From a bacterium (lineage in GTDB: Bacteria; 4484-113; JAFGCY01), in NCBI GenBank assembly GCA_020849855.1, contig JADZFO010000046.1, forward strand, positions 1-64,000: a stretch of 64,000 nucleotides of DNA, written 5' to 3'. Position 1 is the stretch's first letter; each line of letters starts with the position of its first letter. Below the pieces are notes generated by a model that was not told where the DNA came from, made no database searches, and saw only the letters and a list, made by a program, of their open reading frames with translations. Made by a program: the position numbers and the translations under genes. This document shows positions 34,202 through 43,329 of the stretch, piece by piece.

Positions 34202-36013
34202 ATGAGCTTCATAACTGGAGATGCGGCTAAACAGAGGCTGATCCCGCTTCTGCTGCTTGGCGCGCTGCTGCTGCTCCCTCTTGCCGGCCACGGCCAGGAA
34301 GCCGCGCCGCCGGAGCAGGGCGAGCCCGCTGCGGCGGGTGATGCCAGCGCCCCTGGCACTGCCGCCGAAGCCCCTCCCCCGCTGGAGCTGGAGCCTCTGT
34401 CCAGCCCGCCGGCGGCGGCCAGCGTCAGTTCGGCTGCCGTGGAAGATGTGCCCAACGACAACGGCCAGGCCCTCGGGGTCAGCTTTGACTGGGCCGAACC
34501 TGCGGCGGAAGGCGTCACGGTCAGCGTCGAGCTGAAGCCGGACAGCGCGATCCTGGAAGAGTTCAAGCTCAGTGACGCTGAGCAGGCCCGCCTGGACAGC
34601 GCCCGCGAGAAGCTCAAGAGCGATCTGGGCAGCCTGATCGCGGACCGGGACGCCAAGGCGCTTGAAGTCGCGGCGGCCGATGAGGCCCGCACGGCGGCCA
34701 AGAACGTCATTACCCAGACCAAGGACTATGCCGGCCTGGCGGAGCTGGAGCGCGCCTACTGGAAGGCCAAGAGCGAGATGGACAGCCTGCAGGACCGTAT
34801 CGACGGCGTGCAGAACCGCTTCGCCGCCCGCGGCGGCCGCAAACTGCTGGAGAAGCAGCGCAAGTATGAGTACCTCTCCGCGGCCCTGGCCGCCGAGTGG
34901 CTGCCCACCGACATCGCCGGCGTGCCGGCGGCGGAAGTCGACAGCCGCGGGGCCCATGCCCCGCTTTACGGCCGCGAGCCCGATAACGCCGAGCAGCCCT
35001 GGCTGATGGTCAGCCAGATCCTCGCCCCTCTGCCGGAAGCCCTGGCGGCCCAGGCCGAGGAGCTGCACAGCAGCTATGGCGAGGACCTCGCCCCCGGCAT
35101 CCCCTTCCCGCTGAAGAACGGCCAGCAGTACCAGGTCCGCCTGGCCTTCAGCGGCCCTGAAGGCAGCAGCCCGGCCCTGGTGGACGCCGGTCCCGGTACG
35201 CCGCGCCAGAGCTTCTTCAAGAGCACCCTGGCCTCGCACTTCATCATCGCCACGCTTTACGCCCTGATCATCCTCAGCGCGATCATGCTGGCCCGCCGCA
35301 ACCCCAACCTCTTCATCCGGCGCATCGCCGGCCTGGAGGCGGTGGACGAGGCCATCGGCCGCGCCACCGAGATGGGCAAGCCGGTGCTGTACCTCAACGG
35401 CATGGACGCGCTTTCCGAGCTGTCCACGCTGTCCGCGATCAACATCCTGGGCCGCGTGTCGCGGCGTATCGCCGACTTCGACTCCGATCTGCTGGTGCCC
35501 TGCCGTGACCCGGTCGTCTTCTCCGTGGCGCAGGAAGTGGTGAAGCAGGGCTATGCCGAGCAGGGCCGCCCTGACGCCTTCCGCGCCAGCAACATTTACT
35601 TCGTCACCGACGACCAGTTCAGCTATACGGCCTCGGTCTGCGCGATCATGATCCGCGAGCGGCCGGCGGCGAACTTCTTCATGGGCTATTACTACGCTGA
35701 GAGCCTGCTGCTGGCCGAGACGGGCGCCAGTACCGGCGCGATCCAGATCGCCGGCACTGACAGCCCCAACCAGCTGCCTTTCTTCATCACGACCTGCGAC
35801 TACACGCTGATCGGTGAAGAGCTTTACGCCGCCTCGGCCTACCTGTCCCGCGAGCCGCTGCTGCTGGGCAGCCTCAAGGGCCAGGACGTGGGCAAGGCGC
35901 TGATGATGCTGCTGATCCTGCTCCAGACCATCCTCTTCGTGGCCCAGTTTGCGACGGGCAACGCGGCGGGTGAGCCCTGGGACTGGCTGGTAAAAATGGT
36001 GGAGCCGCTCTAG
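34202..36013 (+). CDS. DUF6754-like exported membrane protein
   Basis: A 603-residue protein, first gene of a four-gene coupled operon. A signal-type segment (LIPLLLLGALLLLPLAG) is followed by an Ala/Pro-rich linker, an extracytoplasmic region with coiled-coil-like helices (about 120-215), a membrane helix near 340-360, a folded domain and a C-terminal helix. The folded part, AVDEAIGRATEMGKPVLYLN through NIYFVTDDQFSYTASVCAIM, resembles DUF6754. The family has no known function. The ATG at 34202 is chosen over a GTG at 34193. Confidence 0.68.
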   Translation: MSFITGDAAKQRLIPLLLLGALLLLPLAGHGQEAAPPEQGEPAAAGDASAPGTAAEAPPPLELEPLSSPPAAASVSSAAVEDVPNDNGQALGVSFDWAEPAAEGVTVSVELKPDSAILEEFKLSDAEQARLDSAREKLKSDLGSLIADRDAKALEVAAADEARTAAKNVITQTKDYAGLAELERAYWKAKSEMDSLQDRIDGVQNRFAARGGRKLLEKQRKYEYLSAALAAEWLPTDIAGVPAAEVDSRGAHAPLYGREPDNAEQPWLMVSQILAPLPEALAAQAEELHSSYGEDLAPGIPFPLKNGQQYQVRLAFSGPEGSSPALVDAGPGTPRQSFFKSTLASHFIIATLYALIILSAIMLARRNPNLFIRRIAGLEAVDEAIGRATEMGKPVLYLNGMDALSELSTLSAINILGRVSRRIADFDSDLLVPCRDPVVFSVAQEVVKQGYAEQGRPDAFRASNIYFVTDDQFSYTASVCAIMIRERPAANFFMGYYYAESLLLAETGASTGAIQIAGTDSPNQLPFFITTCDYTLIGEELYAASAYLSREPLLLGSLKGQDVGKALMMLLILLQTILFVAQFATGNAAGEPWDWLVKMVEPL

Positions 36014-36022
36014 GAGGATGGT

Positions 36023-36718
36023 GTGCAGTTTCTAAGACGGCAGTTGCCGGTCATCATCGCCTTTGTGGTGGGCCTCTCCATGTGGGTGCTTTTCTATGTG
36101 CCCACGCAAAAGAGCCTGGAGCTGCAGGACGGCTTCACGCTCTGGGTCCGCATCATCGTCGGCTTCGCCGCTGTGCTCGGCGTGCTGTCGGTGGTGAACC
36201 ATCACTACAACAAGATCAAGGCCAAACGCCCGGGCTATGCCTTCAGCTTCATTACGCTGGGGGCCTTCCTGCTGATGGCGCTCTCGGGCTTCATCAAGGC
36301 GCCCCTGCCGGGCTTCGCCGCCGGCAACAACAAGCCCGACAGCCTGCACTTCTGGCTTTACAACAACATGATGCTGCCGATGCAGGCCACGATGTTCTCC
36401 ATCCTGGCCTTCTTCATCGCCAGCGCCGCCTTCCGGGCCTTCCGGGCCCGCAGCATGGAGGCGACGGTCCTGCTGGTCGCCGCCTGTGTGACCATGCTGG
36501 GCCGCGTGCCCCTGGGCGAGCTGATGAAGCTGGGCGACCCGATCTTCCTTGGCGGGCCCGCGCCGATCGACTTCCCCTGGTGGTCGAGCTGGCTGCTTAA
36601 CGTGCCCAACTCGGCGGCCCAGCGCGGCATCCTTCTTGGCGTGTACCTGAGCCAGATCGCGGTGGCTATCCGCATCATCTTCGGCATTGAGCGCACCTAC
36701 ATGGGAGGTGGCGACTGA
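36023..36718 (+). CDS. Polytopic membrane protein, second gene of the DUF6754-like operon
   Basis: A 231-residue protein with about six hydrophobic segments and a GTG start directly after an AGGAGGAT ribosome binding site. No family motif is recognised. Its TGA shares a base with the next gene's ATG (TGATG), indicating translational coupling. The steady spacing in this operon suggests a stoichiometric membrane complex. Confidence 0.7.
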   Translation: MQFLRRQLPVIIAFVVGLSMWVLFYVPTQKSLELQDGFTLWVRIIVGFAAVLGVLSVVNHHYNKIKAKRPGYAFSFITLGAFLLMALSGFIKAPLPGFAAGNNKPDSLHFWLYNNMMLPMQATMFSILAFFIASAAFRAFRARSMEATVLLVAACVTMLGRVPLGELMKLGDPIFLGGPAPIDFPWWSSWLLNVPNSAAQRGILLGVYLSQIAVAIRIIFGIERTYMGGGD

Positions 36719-37590
36719 TGAACTGGACCAAGGCCATTTTGAACCTGGACCGGCGCATCATCTTCAGCATCGTCGCGCTGGTGGTCGCCTGGCCCCTGAT
36801 CTCGCCGCTGGCCCTGCCGGTGGTGGCGACGCCGGAGGTTGAGGCCATCTTTCAGGGCATGGACGCCCTGCCGGCCGGCAGCCACGTGCTGATCAGCGCC
36901 GACTTCGACCCGGCTTCCAAGCCCGAGCTGCAGCCGATGCTGGACGCCGTTCTGCAGCACTGCTTTGCCAAGGGAATCAAGCCGACGATCATGACCCTCT
37001 GGCCCGGCGGCCCGGCCCTGATCCAGGGCTCGGTGGAGCGCGCAGCCAAGCAGTTCAACAAGGTCAACGGCACGGACTTCGTCTTCCTGGGCTATAAGCC
37101 GGGCAATGCCGCGGTGATGCGCGGCATGGTGGGCGGCGTGCAGAACACCTATGCCAACGACCACTACAACACCCCGACTTCCGGCATCCCGATCTTCCAG
37201 GAAGTGCGCAAGTTCGCGGACTATGACTACTTCATCGAGATCGCGGCGGGAGCGACGGTGGAGCCCTGGCTGGCCTATGCGGTGGAACCGACCAAGGTGC
37301 CGATGGGCGTGAGCTGCACGGCGGTCTCGGCGGCGCAGTACTACGCCTTCGTGCAGGGCAAGCAGATCGTAGGTCTCGCGGCCGGCATGAAGGGCTCGGC
37401 GGAGTATGAGTTCCTGGTGCGCGGAAGCTACAGCGACGCGCTGACCAGCGCCGGGGTGCCGGCCGGCGCCGCCACCAAGGGCATGGACGCCCAGAGCCTG
37501 GTGCATATCTTCATCGTGCTGTCGATCATCGTGGCCAACCTGGCCTACTTCATTGAGCGCAAGCGCGGACCGCAGAGGAGGAGCGCGTAA
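36718..37590 (+). CDS. Two-helix membrane protein with a large central domain, third gene of the operon
   Basis: A 290-residue protein with a helix near 14-36, a domain of about 220 residues and a final helix near 265-283. The central part has an alpha/beta look (SHVLISADFDPASKPELQPM). Its end, FVQGKQIVGLAAGMKGSAEY, loosely resembles the YLSREPLLLGSLKGQDVGK stretch of the DUF6754-like protein, so the two may share a fold. Coupled at both ends: TGATG upstream, TAATG downstream. Confidence 0.68.
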   Translation: MNWTKAILNLDRRIIFSIVALVVAWPLISPLALPVVATPEVEAIFQGMDALPAGSHVLISADFDPASKPELQPMLDAVLQHCFAKGIKPTIMTLWPGGPALIQGSVERAAKQFNKVNGTDFVFLGYKPGNAAVMRGMVGGVQNTYANDHYNTPTSGIPIFQEVRKFADYDYFIEIAAGATVEPWLAYAVEPTKVPMGVSCTAVSAAQYYAFVQGKQIVGLAAGMKGSAEYEFLVRGSYSDALTSAGVPAGAATKGMDAQSLVHIFIVLSIIVANLAYFIERKRGPQRRSA

Positions 37591-38234
37591 TGGGCGAGAC
37601 CCTGGGAATCTGGATCGCCGCGGGCCTGACCCTGATGATGTTCTCCTTCATCTACCGCGACAACGTGCTCTTCAAGATCGGCGAGCACCTGTATCTGGGC
37701 CTGTCGGTGGGCTACTTCATCAACGTGCAGTACTGGAACACCTTCTATCCCGAGGTGTTCAGCCGCATTGTCTATGACCACAACTATGTGGTGATCGTAC
37801 CGGCGGTGCTGGGCTTCTTCCTGCTGCTGCGCCTGGTGCCCAGCCTGTCCTGGCTTTCGCGCTGGTCCTTCGCCTTTTACATTGGCGGCTTCGCGGGCCT
37901 GGCGGTGCCTTTCGTGCTCAACGGCCTGCTGCTGCCGCAGCTGACCTCCACCCTTGTGCCCTTCCAGCCGGCGACCAGCGCGGCGGCCAACCTGGCCAAC
38001 ATCAACCAGGTGATCATCCTGGTGGCGGTCTTCTCCGTGCTGATCTTCTTCTTCTTCAGCCTGGAGCATAAGAAGCTGGTGGGCTCGGTCAGCAAGGTGG
38101 GTCTGTTCTTCCTGATGCTGGGCTTCGGCGCGGCCTTCGGGACGACGGTCATGGCGCGTGTGTCGCTGCTGGTCGGCCGCTTCCAGTTCCTGATCGAGGA
38201 CTGGCTCATGGGCCGCATCTTCAGAGCGGGCTGA
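37590..38234 (+). CDS. Polytopic membrane protein, last gene of the DUF6754-like operon
   Basis: A 214-residue protein with about six hydrophobic segments, beginning at an ATG that shares its A with the stop codon of the previous gene. LYLGLSVGYFINVQYWNTFY is a distinctive stretch, but no family could be named with confidence. It completes the operon. Confidence 0.68.
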   Translation: MGETLGIWIAAGLTLMMFSFIYRDNVLFKIGEHLYLGLSVGYFINVQYWNTFYPEVFSRIVYDHNYVVIVPAVLGFFLLLRLVPSLSWLSRWSFAFYIGGFAGLAVPFVLNGLLLPQLTSTLVPFQPATSAAANLANINQVIILVAVFSVLIFFFFSLEHKKLVGSVSKVGLFFLMLGFGAAFGTTVMARVSLLVGRFQFLIEDWLMGRIFRAG

Positions 38235-38417
38235 GCAGGGACCTGGGATTGACACAGAGCAAACTGGTAATCAGGGTTTCACTGGGAAGAGCTTGATCCG
38301 GACAGCGCACCAGCTGTTGCACTGTGCCTGCCGTGCCACTTCCGGTTGAACCGTCTAAAAGCTGTTTAGCAGCATCAGCAAATCCGGCCAGCCGGTGTGA
38401 GTGATGCTGGCGCGGTT

Positions 38418-39719
38418 TTAGCGGGGATCCTCAGGCAGCTTTGGCGGCTTGTCCATATCGATGCGGGCTTCCTGCTCGCCGTGAACCTCCACCACCGTTC
38501 GCAGCTCCTTCTGGCCCGGCACCTTCTCCTGCGTCACCGTGATGCGCTCACCGGTAAAGGTGCTCTCGCCCTGGCGCACGACCGGCCCACCACTGGCCTC
38601 ATAACTGCCCGCGGCGATGTCCGCGCTGATCCTCTCAGCAGTCAGGGCCAGGTCATGGCCGCTGTCGTGCGCCGAGACCTTCCCGCTGAGCAGGAAAGTC
38701 TGCTTCTTCAGCGAACCTTCGATGCGGCTGGCCTCCAGGCTGATGCGCCGCGTCGAGTCATCCAGCTTCACCCCGCCCACGGCCTCCACGGTCTCGTCGT
38801 CCAGATCCACGGTGATCTCGCCGGCCTGCAGACTCAGGCCGCGCTGCGCATCCGTCAGCAGCGGCCCTGGTTCGCCGGGCTTCGCGCCGTCGGCGCGAAG
38901 GGTGGCCTCCTCAAGCAGGGCCTCCATCTCGCGGCAGACCAGGCTGATCTGGCCATAACTTGCTTTCAGCCCGCCGCTGACCTTCAGGCGTCCCTGCTCA
39001 ATATGCAGCTCCAGCTTTTCCGCGCTGAGCCGCACCGGGTCCTGGCCGCCGCGTTTGAAGGAGGCCTCGATGTTGCCCTCCGCTGCGGCGCGCTTGCCCT
39101 GGGTGTCGTAAAGCAGGTGGTCGGCCGCCAGGCTGTAGTTCTCGGCGCGGGCGCCGGAGCCGCTGCTGCGGCTGAGCTGGGCGCGGCCGCTGGTGGACCA
39201 GGACTGCCCGCCGTCAATGCTCAGCAGAGCGTCGGTGCTGAGCGTGACCTCCGGGGTGGTGACCCTGACTCCGCCGCTGGCCGACAGGCGCTTGATGGCC
39301 GAGCGGTTGAAGGAGGCCTGCGGCAGCTCCAGCTCGCGGCTCATGCGCTGAGCCACCTCGCCGGGGTCGCGGCCCAGCTCTTCCTTGCTCAGCCCGCCCT
39401 CGGGCAGCTTGAGATCTTCGACAGTGGCAAAGGCGCCCGAGGCGATCTCCAGCTCCACCACGCCGGCACTGAGTGAAAAGCCCTCGCCGCTGACGCTGAC
39501 ACCGGATTCGAACTTGAGGTAGGTTGTGTCCTTGAAGGGGCGGATGGAAAGGCCCACGCCCTTGACCCGGTAGGCGCGCTCCTGCGGCGCCGGCGGGCTG
39601 ATCTCCGGCGGCTTGGCGGCGATGCCCAGCGCCAGCAGCAGCGGCAGGCCAAAGCGCAGTAGGCGCGCGGGCGCGGCTGCGCCCCGCCATGCCCCTGCAG
39701 CTTTCCCGCCTCTGTCCAC
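38418..39719 (-). CDS. LptA/OstA-like lipopolysaccharide transport protein
   Basis: A 433-residue exported protein starting at a GTG with a hydrophobic signal segment near residues 21-35. The mature part is built of repeating beta strands with the pattern of OstA/LptA: LSAEKLELHIEQGRLKVSGG, LQAGEITVDLDDETVEAVGG and LEASRIEGSLKKQTFLLSGK. This jellyroll family carries lipopolysaccharide across the periplasm. It is larger than E. coli LptA (185 residues), so it may combine several modules. No lptB is adjacent. Confidence 0.75.
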   Translation of the reverse strand: MDRGGKAAGAWRGAAAPARLLRFGLPLLLALGIAAKPPEISPPAPQERAYRVKGVGLSIRPFKDTTYLKFESGVSVSGEGFSLSAGVVELEIASGAFATVEDLKLPEGGLSKEELGRDPGEVAQRMSRELELPQASFNRSAIKRLSASGGVRVTTPEVTLSTDALLSIDGGQSWSTSGRAQLSRSSGSGARAENYSLAADHLLYDTQGKRAAAEGNIEASFKRGGQDPVRLSAEKLELHIEQGRLKVSGGLKASYGQISLVCREMEALLEEATLRADGAKPGEPGPLLTDAQRGLSLQAGEITVDLDDETVEAVGGVKLDDSTRRISLEASRIEGSLKKQTFLLSGKVSAHDSGHDLALTAERISADIAAGSYEASGGPVVRQGESTFTGERITVTQEKVPGQKELRTVVEVHGEQEARIDMDKPPKLPEDPR

Positions 39720-39881
39720 GCTGTAATTCTAGGGGCTGACCGGGCCCCGCGCTGCGGATATGCACAGGGCCGCAGAACTATCCGCGCGAAAGCCATAGCT
39801 ATCAACAACAGATTCGAGCAAATGCACAGCCTGTCCTGTGGCGCAAGGCGCGGATGCATGCGATAGTATTTCCGCCCCGCA

Positions 39882-41345
39882 ATGGCCCTTCAAAGAGACA
39901 ACAGCGCGCTTCCGCTTGAGCAGCGCATCCCGCCCCAGAATGTTGAGCTGGAAATGGCGGTGCTTGGCGCGATCATGCTTGAGCCCCAGGATGCCTACGC
40001 CCTGGCGGCCGACATGCTGTCACGCGACAGTTTCTACCTTGACGGCCATGGCCTGCTCTTTGAGATCATGGGCGAGCTCTATCACCGCGGCATCCCGCCG
40101 GACGCGCAAAGCGTGCTGGACGAGCTGCGGGCCCGCAACCTGCTGGAGCGCGTGGGCGGCAGCGGCGTGGTGATGGGCATGCTCAACGCGGTGCCCACTG
40201 CGGCGAATGTGGAATACCACGCACGCAAGATCGCAGAGAAAGCCCAGCTGCGCGCGGTGATCCGCGGCTGCACCAAGGTGATCGAAGAGGCCTACAAGCA
40301 GGAGCTGACCGTCGAGCGCATCCTCGACATCGCTGAAAGCACGGTGCTGCAGCTCAGCCAGCGCTCGCTCTCCGGCGAGTTCCTGCCTATCGCGCAGGTG
40401 CTGCAGGAGTACTGGGAGAAGCTTTCCGACCGCGACGAGGAACTGGCTCGGATGCGGGCCCAGGGCGTTGAGCACCCGCGCATCGCCGCCGGCGTGCCCT
40501 CGGGCTTCGCCGACCTTGATGAGAAGACCAACGGCCTGCGCGCCAGCGAGCTTTCGATCATCGCCGCCCGCCCGAGCGTGGGCAAGACCGCGCTGGCCCT
40601 GAACATGGCACACAACCTGGCGGTGGAGCAGAACGTGCCCATCGCCCTTTTTAGCCTGGAAATGGGCGCCGAGCAGTTGGCCGAGCGCCTGCTGTGCATC
40701 GGCTCCAAGCACATCGCCGGCGGACGGATCAAGGGTATCGGCAGCCACCGCCTGCAGAACCCCGACCTGGACGCGGGCGAGTGGAGCATTCTGACCAAGA
40801 GCTACCAGCGCTTGAGCGCCTCGCCGCTTTATATCGACGATTCAAGCTACCTGACCATCGGCATGCTGAAAAGCAAGTGCCGGCGCCTTGCCGCGCACTA
40901 TGGCGTGCAGTGCATCGTGATCGACTACCTGCAGCTGATGAGCGGCGCGGGCAACAGCGACAACCGCGTGCAGGAAGTCAGCGAGATCAGCCGCGGCCTT
41001 AAGCAGATCGCCCGCGAGCTGCGCATTCCGGTGATTGCGCTCTCTCAGCTGAGCCGCCAGGTCACCCAGCGCACCAGCAAGCGCCCGCAGCTTTCCGACC
41101 TGCGCGAGTCGGGCTCCATCGAGCAGGACGCCGACGTGGTGATGTTCATCCACCGCGACGACTACTACGAGGAAAAGACCGACAAGCCGGCGACGCCGAT
41201 CAGCGGCGAGTACGCGCCGGAAATGATGCCGGTGACCGAGATCATCGTGGCCAAGAACCGTAACGGCCCCACCGGCGTGGTGAAGCTGCTGTGGTTCCCG
41301 GAGATCACGCGTTTCCTCGATATGGGTCAGGGCTGGCGCTCCTAG
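39882..41345 (+). CDS. dnaB: Replicative DNA helicase DnaB
   Basis: A 487-residue hexameric helicase. The N-terminal DnaG-interacting domain (PPQNVELEMAVLGAIMLEP) is followed by the RecA-like core: Walker A ARPSVGKTA near 229-237, LFSLEMGAEQLAERLL, Walker B IVIDYLQLM and LSDLRESGSIEQDADVVMFI. Length is normal for the family. No intein or insertion is seen. dnaG, its functional partner, lies about 19 kb away on the other strand. Confidence 0.97.
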   Translation: MALQRDNSALPLEQRIPPQNVELEMAVLGAIMLEPQDAYALAADMLSRDSFYLDGHGLLFEIMGELYHRGIPPDAQSVLDELRARNLLERVGGSGVVMGMLNAVPTAANVEYHARKIAEKAQLRAVIRGCTKVIEEAYKQELTVERILDIAESTVLQLSQRSLSGEFLPIAQVLQEYWEKLSDRDEELARMRAQGVEHPRIAAGVPSGFADLDEKTNGLRASELSIIAARPSVGKTALALNMAHNLAVEQNVPIALFSLEMGAEQLAERLLCIGSKHIAGGRIKGIGSHRLQNPDLDAGEWSILTKSYQRLSASPLYIDDSSYLTIGMLKSKCRRLAAHYGVQCIVIDYLQLMSGAGNSDNRVQEVSEISRGLKQIARELRIPVIALSQLSRQVTQRTSKRPQLSDLRESGSIEQDADVVMFIHRDDYYEEKTDKPATPISGEYAPEMMPVTEIIVAKNRNGPTGVVKLLWFPEITRFLDMGQGWRS

Positions 41346-41551
41346 TAGCAGCCGAGCTTAGACTCGATCCACCTTGCACAGACAGCTGCCCAGCCCAGGC
41401 AGCAGGCCAAGGCAGACGCAATGGCCAGGCACGATTCCCTAGCGCATTTGCTGAGCGCCGGGCCAGATTGTTACGCTGCGTTGAGGCCCCGGCCGGGCCG
41501 CGCTGACTGGTTCAGGAAGGCAGGCAGAGGGACGGCCACTGCTCCGGGAGA

Positions 41552-43162
41552 CTAGTTGCCCGTGTCCCCGTTGCCGTTGCCATTGTTGCTCGAGCCGTTG
41601 CCGTCATCAAAGAGCTTGAAGATCGCAAAGCCGCTGGTCAGGGAGCTGATCACCTGCGAGAAGCTGAAGGAGGCGCCTTTCGGCGGCACATAGATGGTGT
41701 CGCCGGGCAGCAGGCGGTAGTCGTTCGGCATCTCGTGGCCCTTTTGGATCTCCTTGAAATTGACCTGGATCACTTCCGCCGGCTCCAGGGGATAGCGCCG
41801 GTCGCGGTTGCCGCGGATCAGTGCCAGCCAGCCAGTGTTGGCATCCCCGGTCATGCCGCCGGCCTGGGCCAGGTAGTCGGTGACCAGGCTGTCATAGGCA
41901 TAGTCGAAGGCCCCGGCCTGCTGCACCTCGCCCAGCACGAAGATACGGCGCTCTCGCGGCTGGATGCGGATGATGTCGCGGTCCTGGACTTCAAAGGCCG
42001 CCAGCTCTTCCAGGTGGTTCATGCCCGAGGCGATGTCCACATAAAGCTGGGCCTGGTTGCAGCAGCCGTCATCGCGCTCGATGATGGCATTGCAAAGGTC
42101 GCTGTTCAGGTCCACTGTGCCGGCCAGGCGCAGCACATCGGCGAGGTTCTCTTCCTCGAGCAGCTCATAGCGGCCCGGCTGCGCCACGCCAAAGACCGTC
42201 ACCGAGCGCAGCGGCGTTGGCAGGTAGACAATGTCTCCAGGCAGCAGGGGCACGGCCAGGGCGGCTGGGTTGGCTTCCCTGGCGGCCAGCAGGGGGTCAT
42301 AGACCTCCACGCTGCACGCGCTGTCCTGGCGGCACTTCTCGATGAATGCCGTCCAGCCGGTGTAAGCCGCCAGGCTCTGGAAGTCCGCCGCCTTCTTGAT
42401 CACCGACGCGGGCGCGCTGCTCAGCAGGATGCCGGAGCGGCCCCCCTCAGCAATGCCATCGCCTTCATCCCCGGCCTCGGCCGGCTCGGACGAGCTCTCC
42501 GCCAGCGGCTGCAACTGCTGCAGCGGCGGCGGGCCCGGCAGGCTGCCGGAGGCGGGGTCAAAGGCGCCGCGGATCAGGTGCACCCGGCGATAGGAACCCG
42601 GATCAACCGGCTCAATCCCCGGATAGCGGGAGGCCTCGTCGGATACCGGTGTATAGACATAGCTCTGCAGCAGGCCGTAGAGGGTCTCGCCCGAGCGCAT
42701 CGTGACCAGGCGGCCGGGCTGGTCCGAGCCGACCAGGAAGACCTGCAGCTGGCCGAATTCCAGCACGTTCAGGTCCACCAGGGGCTGGCGGTAATACTGC
42801 TGGAACTGCTCCTGCAGCCGCGCGGCGGCGGCGGCTGGCAGCAGGCCGGCCACCTGGACCGTCCCGATATAAGGCAGGGTGACATTGCCGGCACCGTCAA
42901 CGCTGACCTCCCAGCTCTGGCGCTGGCGGCCGTCAAAGAAGTTGACGCGCAGCATGTCGTTGGCACTGAGGCGGTGGTAGCTGCCCACCAGGCGGTCGAT
43001 TTCGTTGACCGTGACGCGGGCGGTGCTGCCGGAGTTCTGCGGCGCGCTTCCAACCGCGACGGCGTCATCGGCCGCGCGGCAGATCCCAGCCGTCGCCAGC
43101 AGCGCCAGCAGCAGTCCAGTTGCCACATAGACCGGGACCCGCCCGGCCGCCAAACGCCCCAT
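41552..43162 (-). CDS. Polysaccharide export outer-membrane protein with SLBB domains
   Basis: About 536 residues from the ATG at 43162, which gives a clean signal peptide (VYVATGLLLALLATAGICRA). A Poly_export domain (YHRLSANDMLRVNFFDG, VTLPYIGTVQVAGL) is followed by SLBB-type domains at LQVFLVGSDQPGR, SVTVFGVAQPGRYEL and RIFVLGEVQQAGAFD. Wza-like proteins of this type form the outer-membrane exit for capsule or exopolysaccharide. No chain-length or transferase gene is adjacent. Longer upstream starts would overlap ppk. Confidence 0.85.
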   Translation of the reverse strand: MGRLAAGRVPVYVATGLLLALLATAGICRAADDAVAVGSAPQNSGSTARVTVNEIDRLVGSYHRLSANDMLRVNFFDGRQRQSWEVSVDGAGNVTLPYIGTVQVAGLLPAAAAARLQEQFQQYYRQPLVDLNVLEFGQLQVFLVGSDQPGRLVTMRSGETLYGLLQSYVYTPVSDEASRYPGIEPVDPGSYRRVHLIRGAFDPASGSLPGPPPLQQLQPLAESSSEPAEAGDEGDGIAEGGRSGILLSSAPASVIKKAADFQSLAAYTGWTAFIEKCRQDSACSVEVYDPLLAAREANPAALAVPLLPGDIVYLPTPLRSVTVFGVAQPGRYELLEEENLADVLRLAGTVDLNSDLCNAIIERDDGCCNQAQLYVDIASGMNHLEELAAFEVQDRDIIRIQPRERRIFVLGEVQQAGAFDYAYDSLVTDYLAQAGGMTGDANTGWLALIRGNRDRRYPLEPAEVIQVNFKEIQKGHEMPNDYRLLPGDTIYVPPKGASFSFSQVISSLTSGFAIFKLFDDGNGSSNNGNGNGDTGN

Positions 43163-43329
43163 CAGTTTGCCTGCCTTCCTCTGCGCACGCCCTGCGTCCG
43201 CCGGTCTAGATGTTAGCACTGCCCATGGGCTGCTGATAAGACTTTCAAAAGGCGGCCAATCGAAGGCTGAATGCCCTTCAGTGCTTTGTCTTAACGGAAA
43301 ACTCATGTCGCGCTTGTTATGATCTGGCC

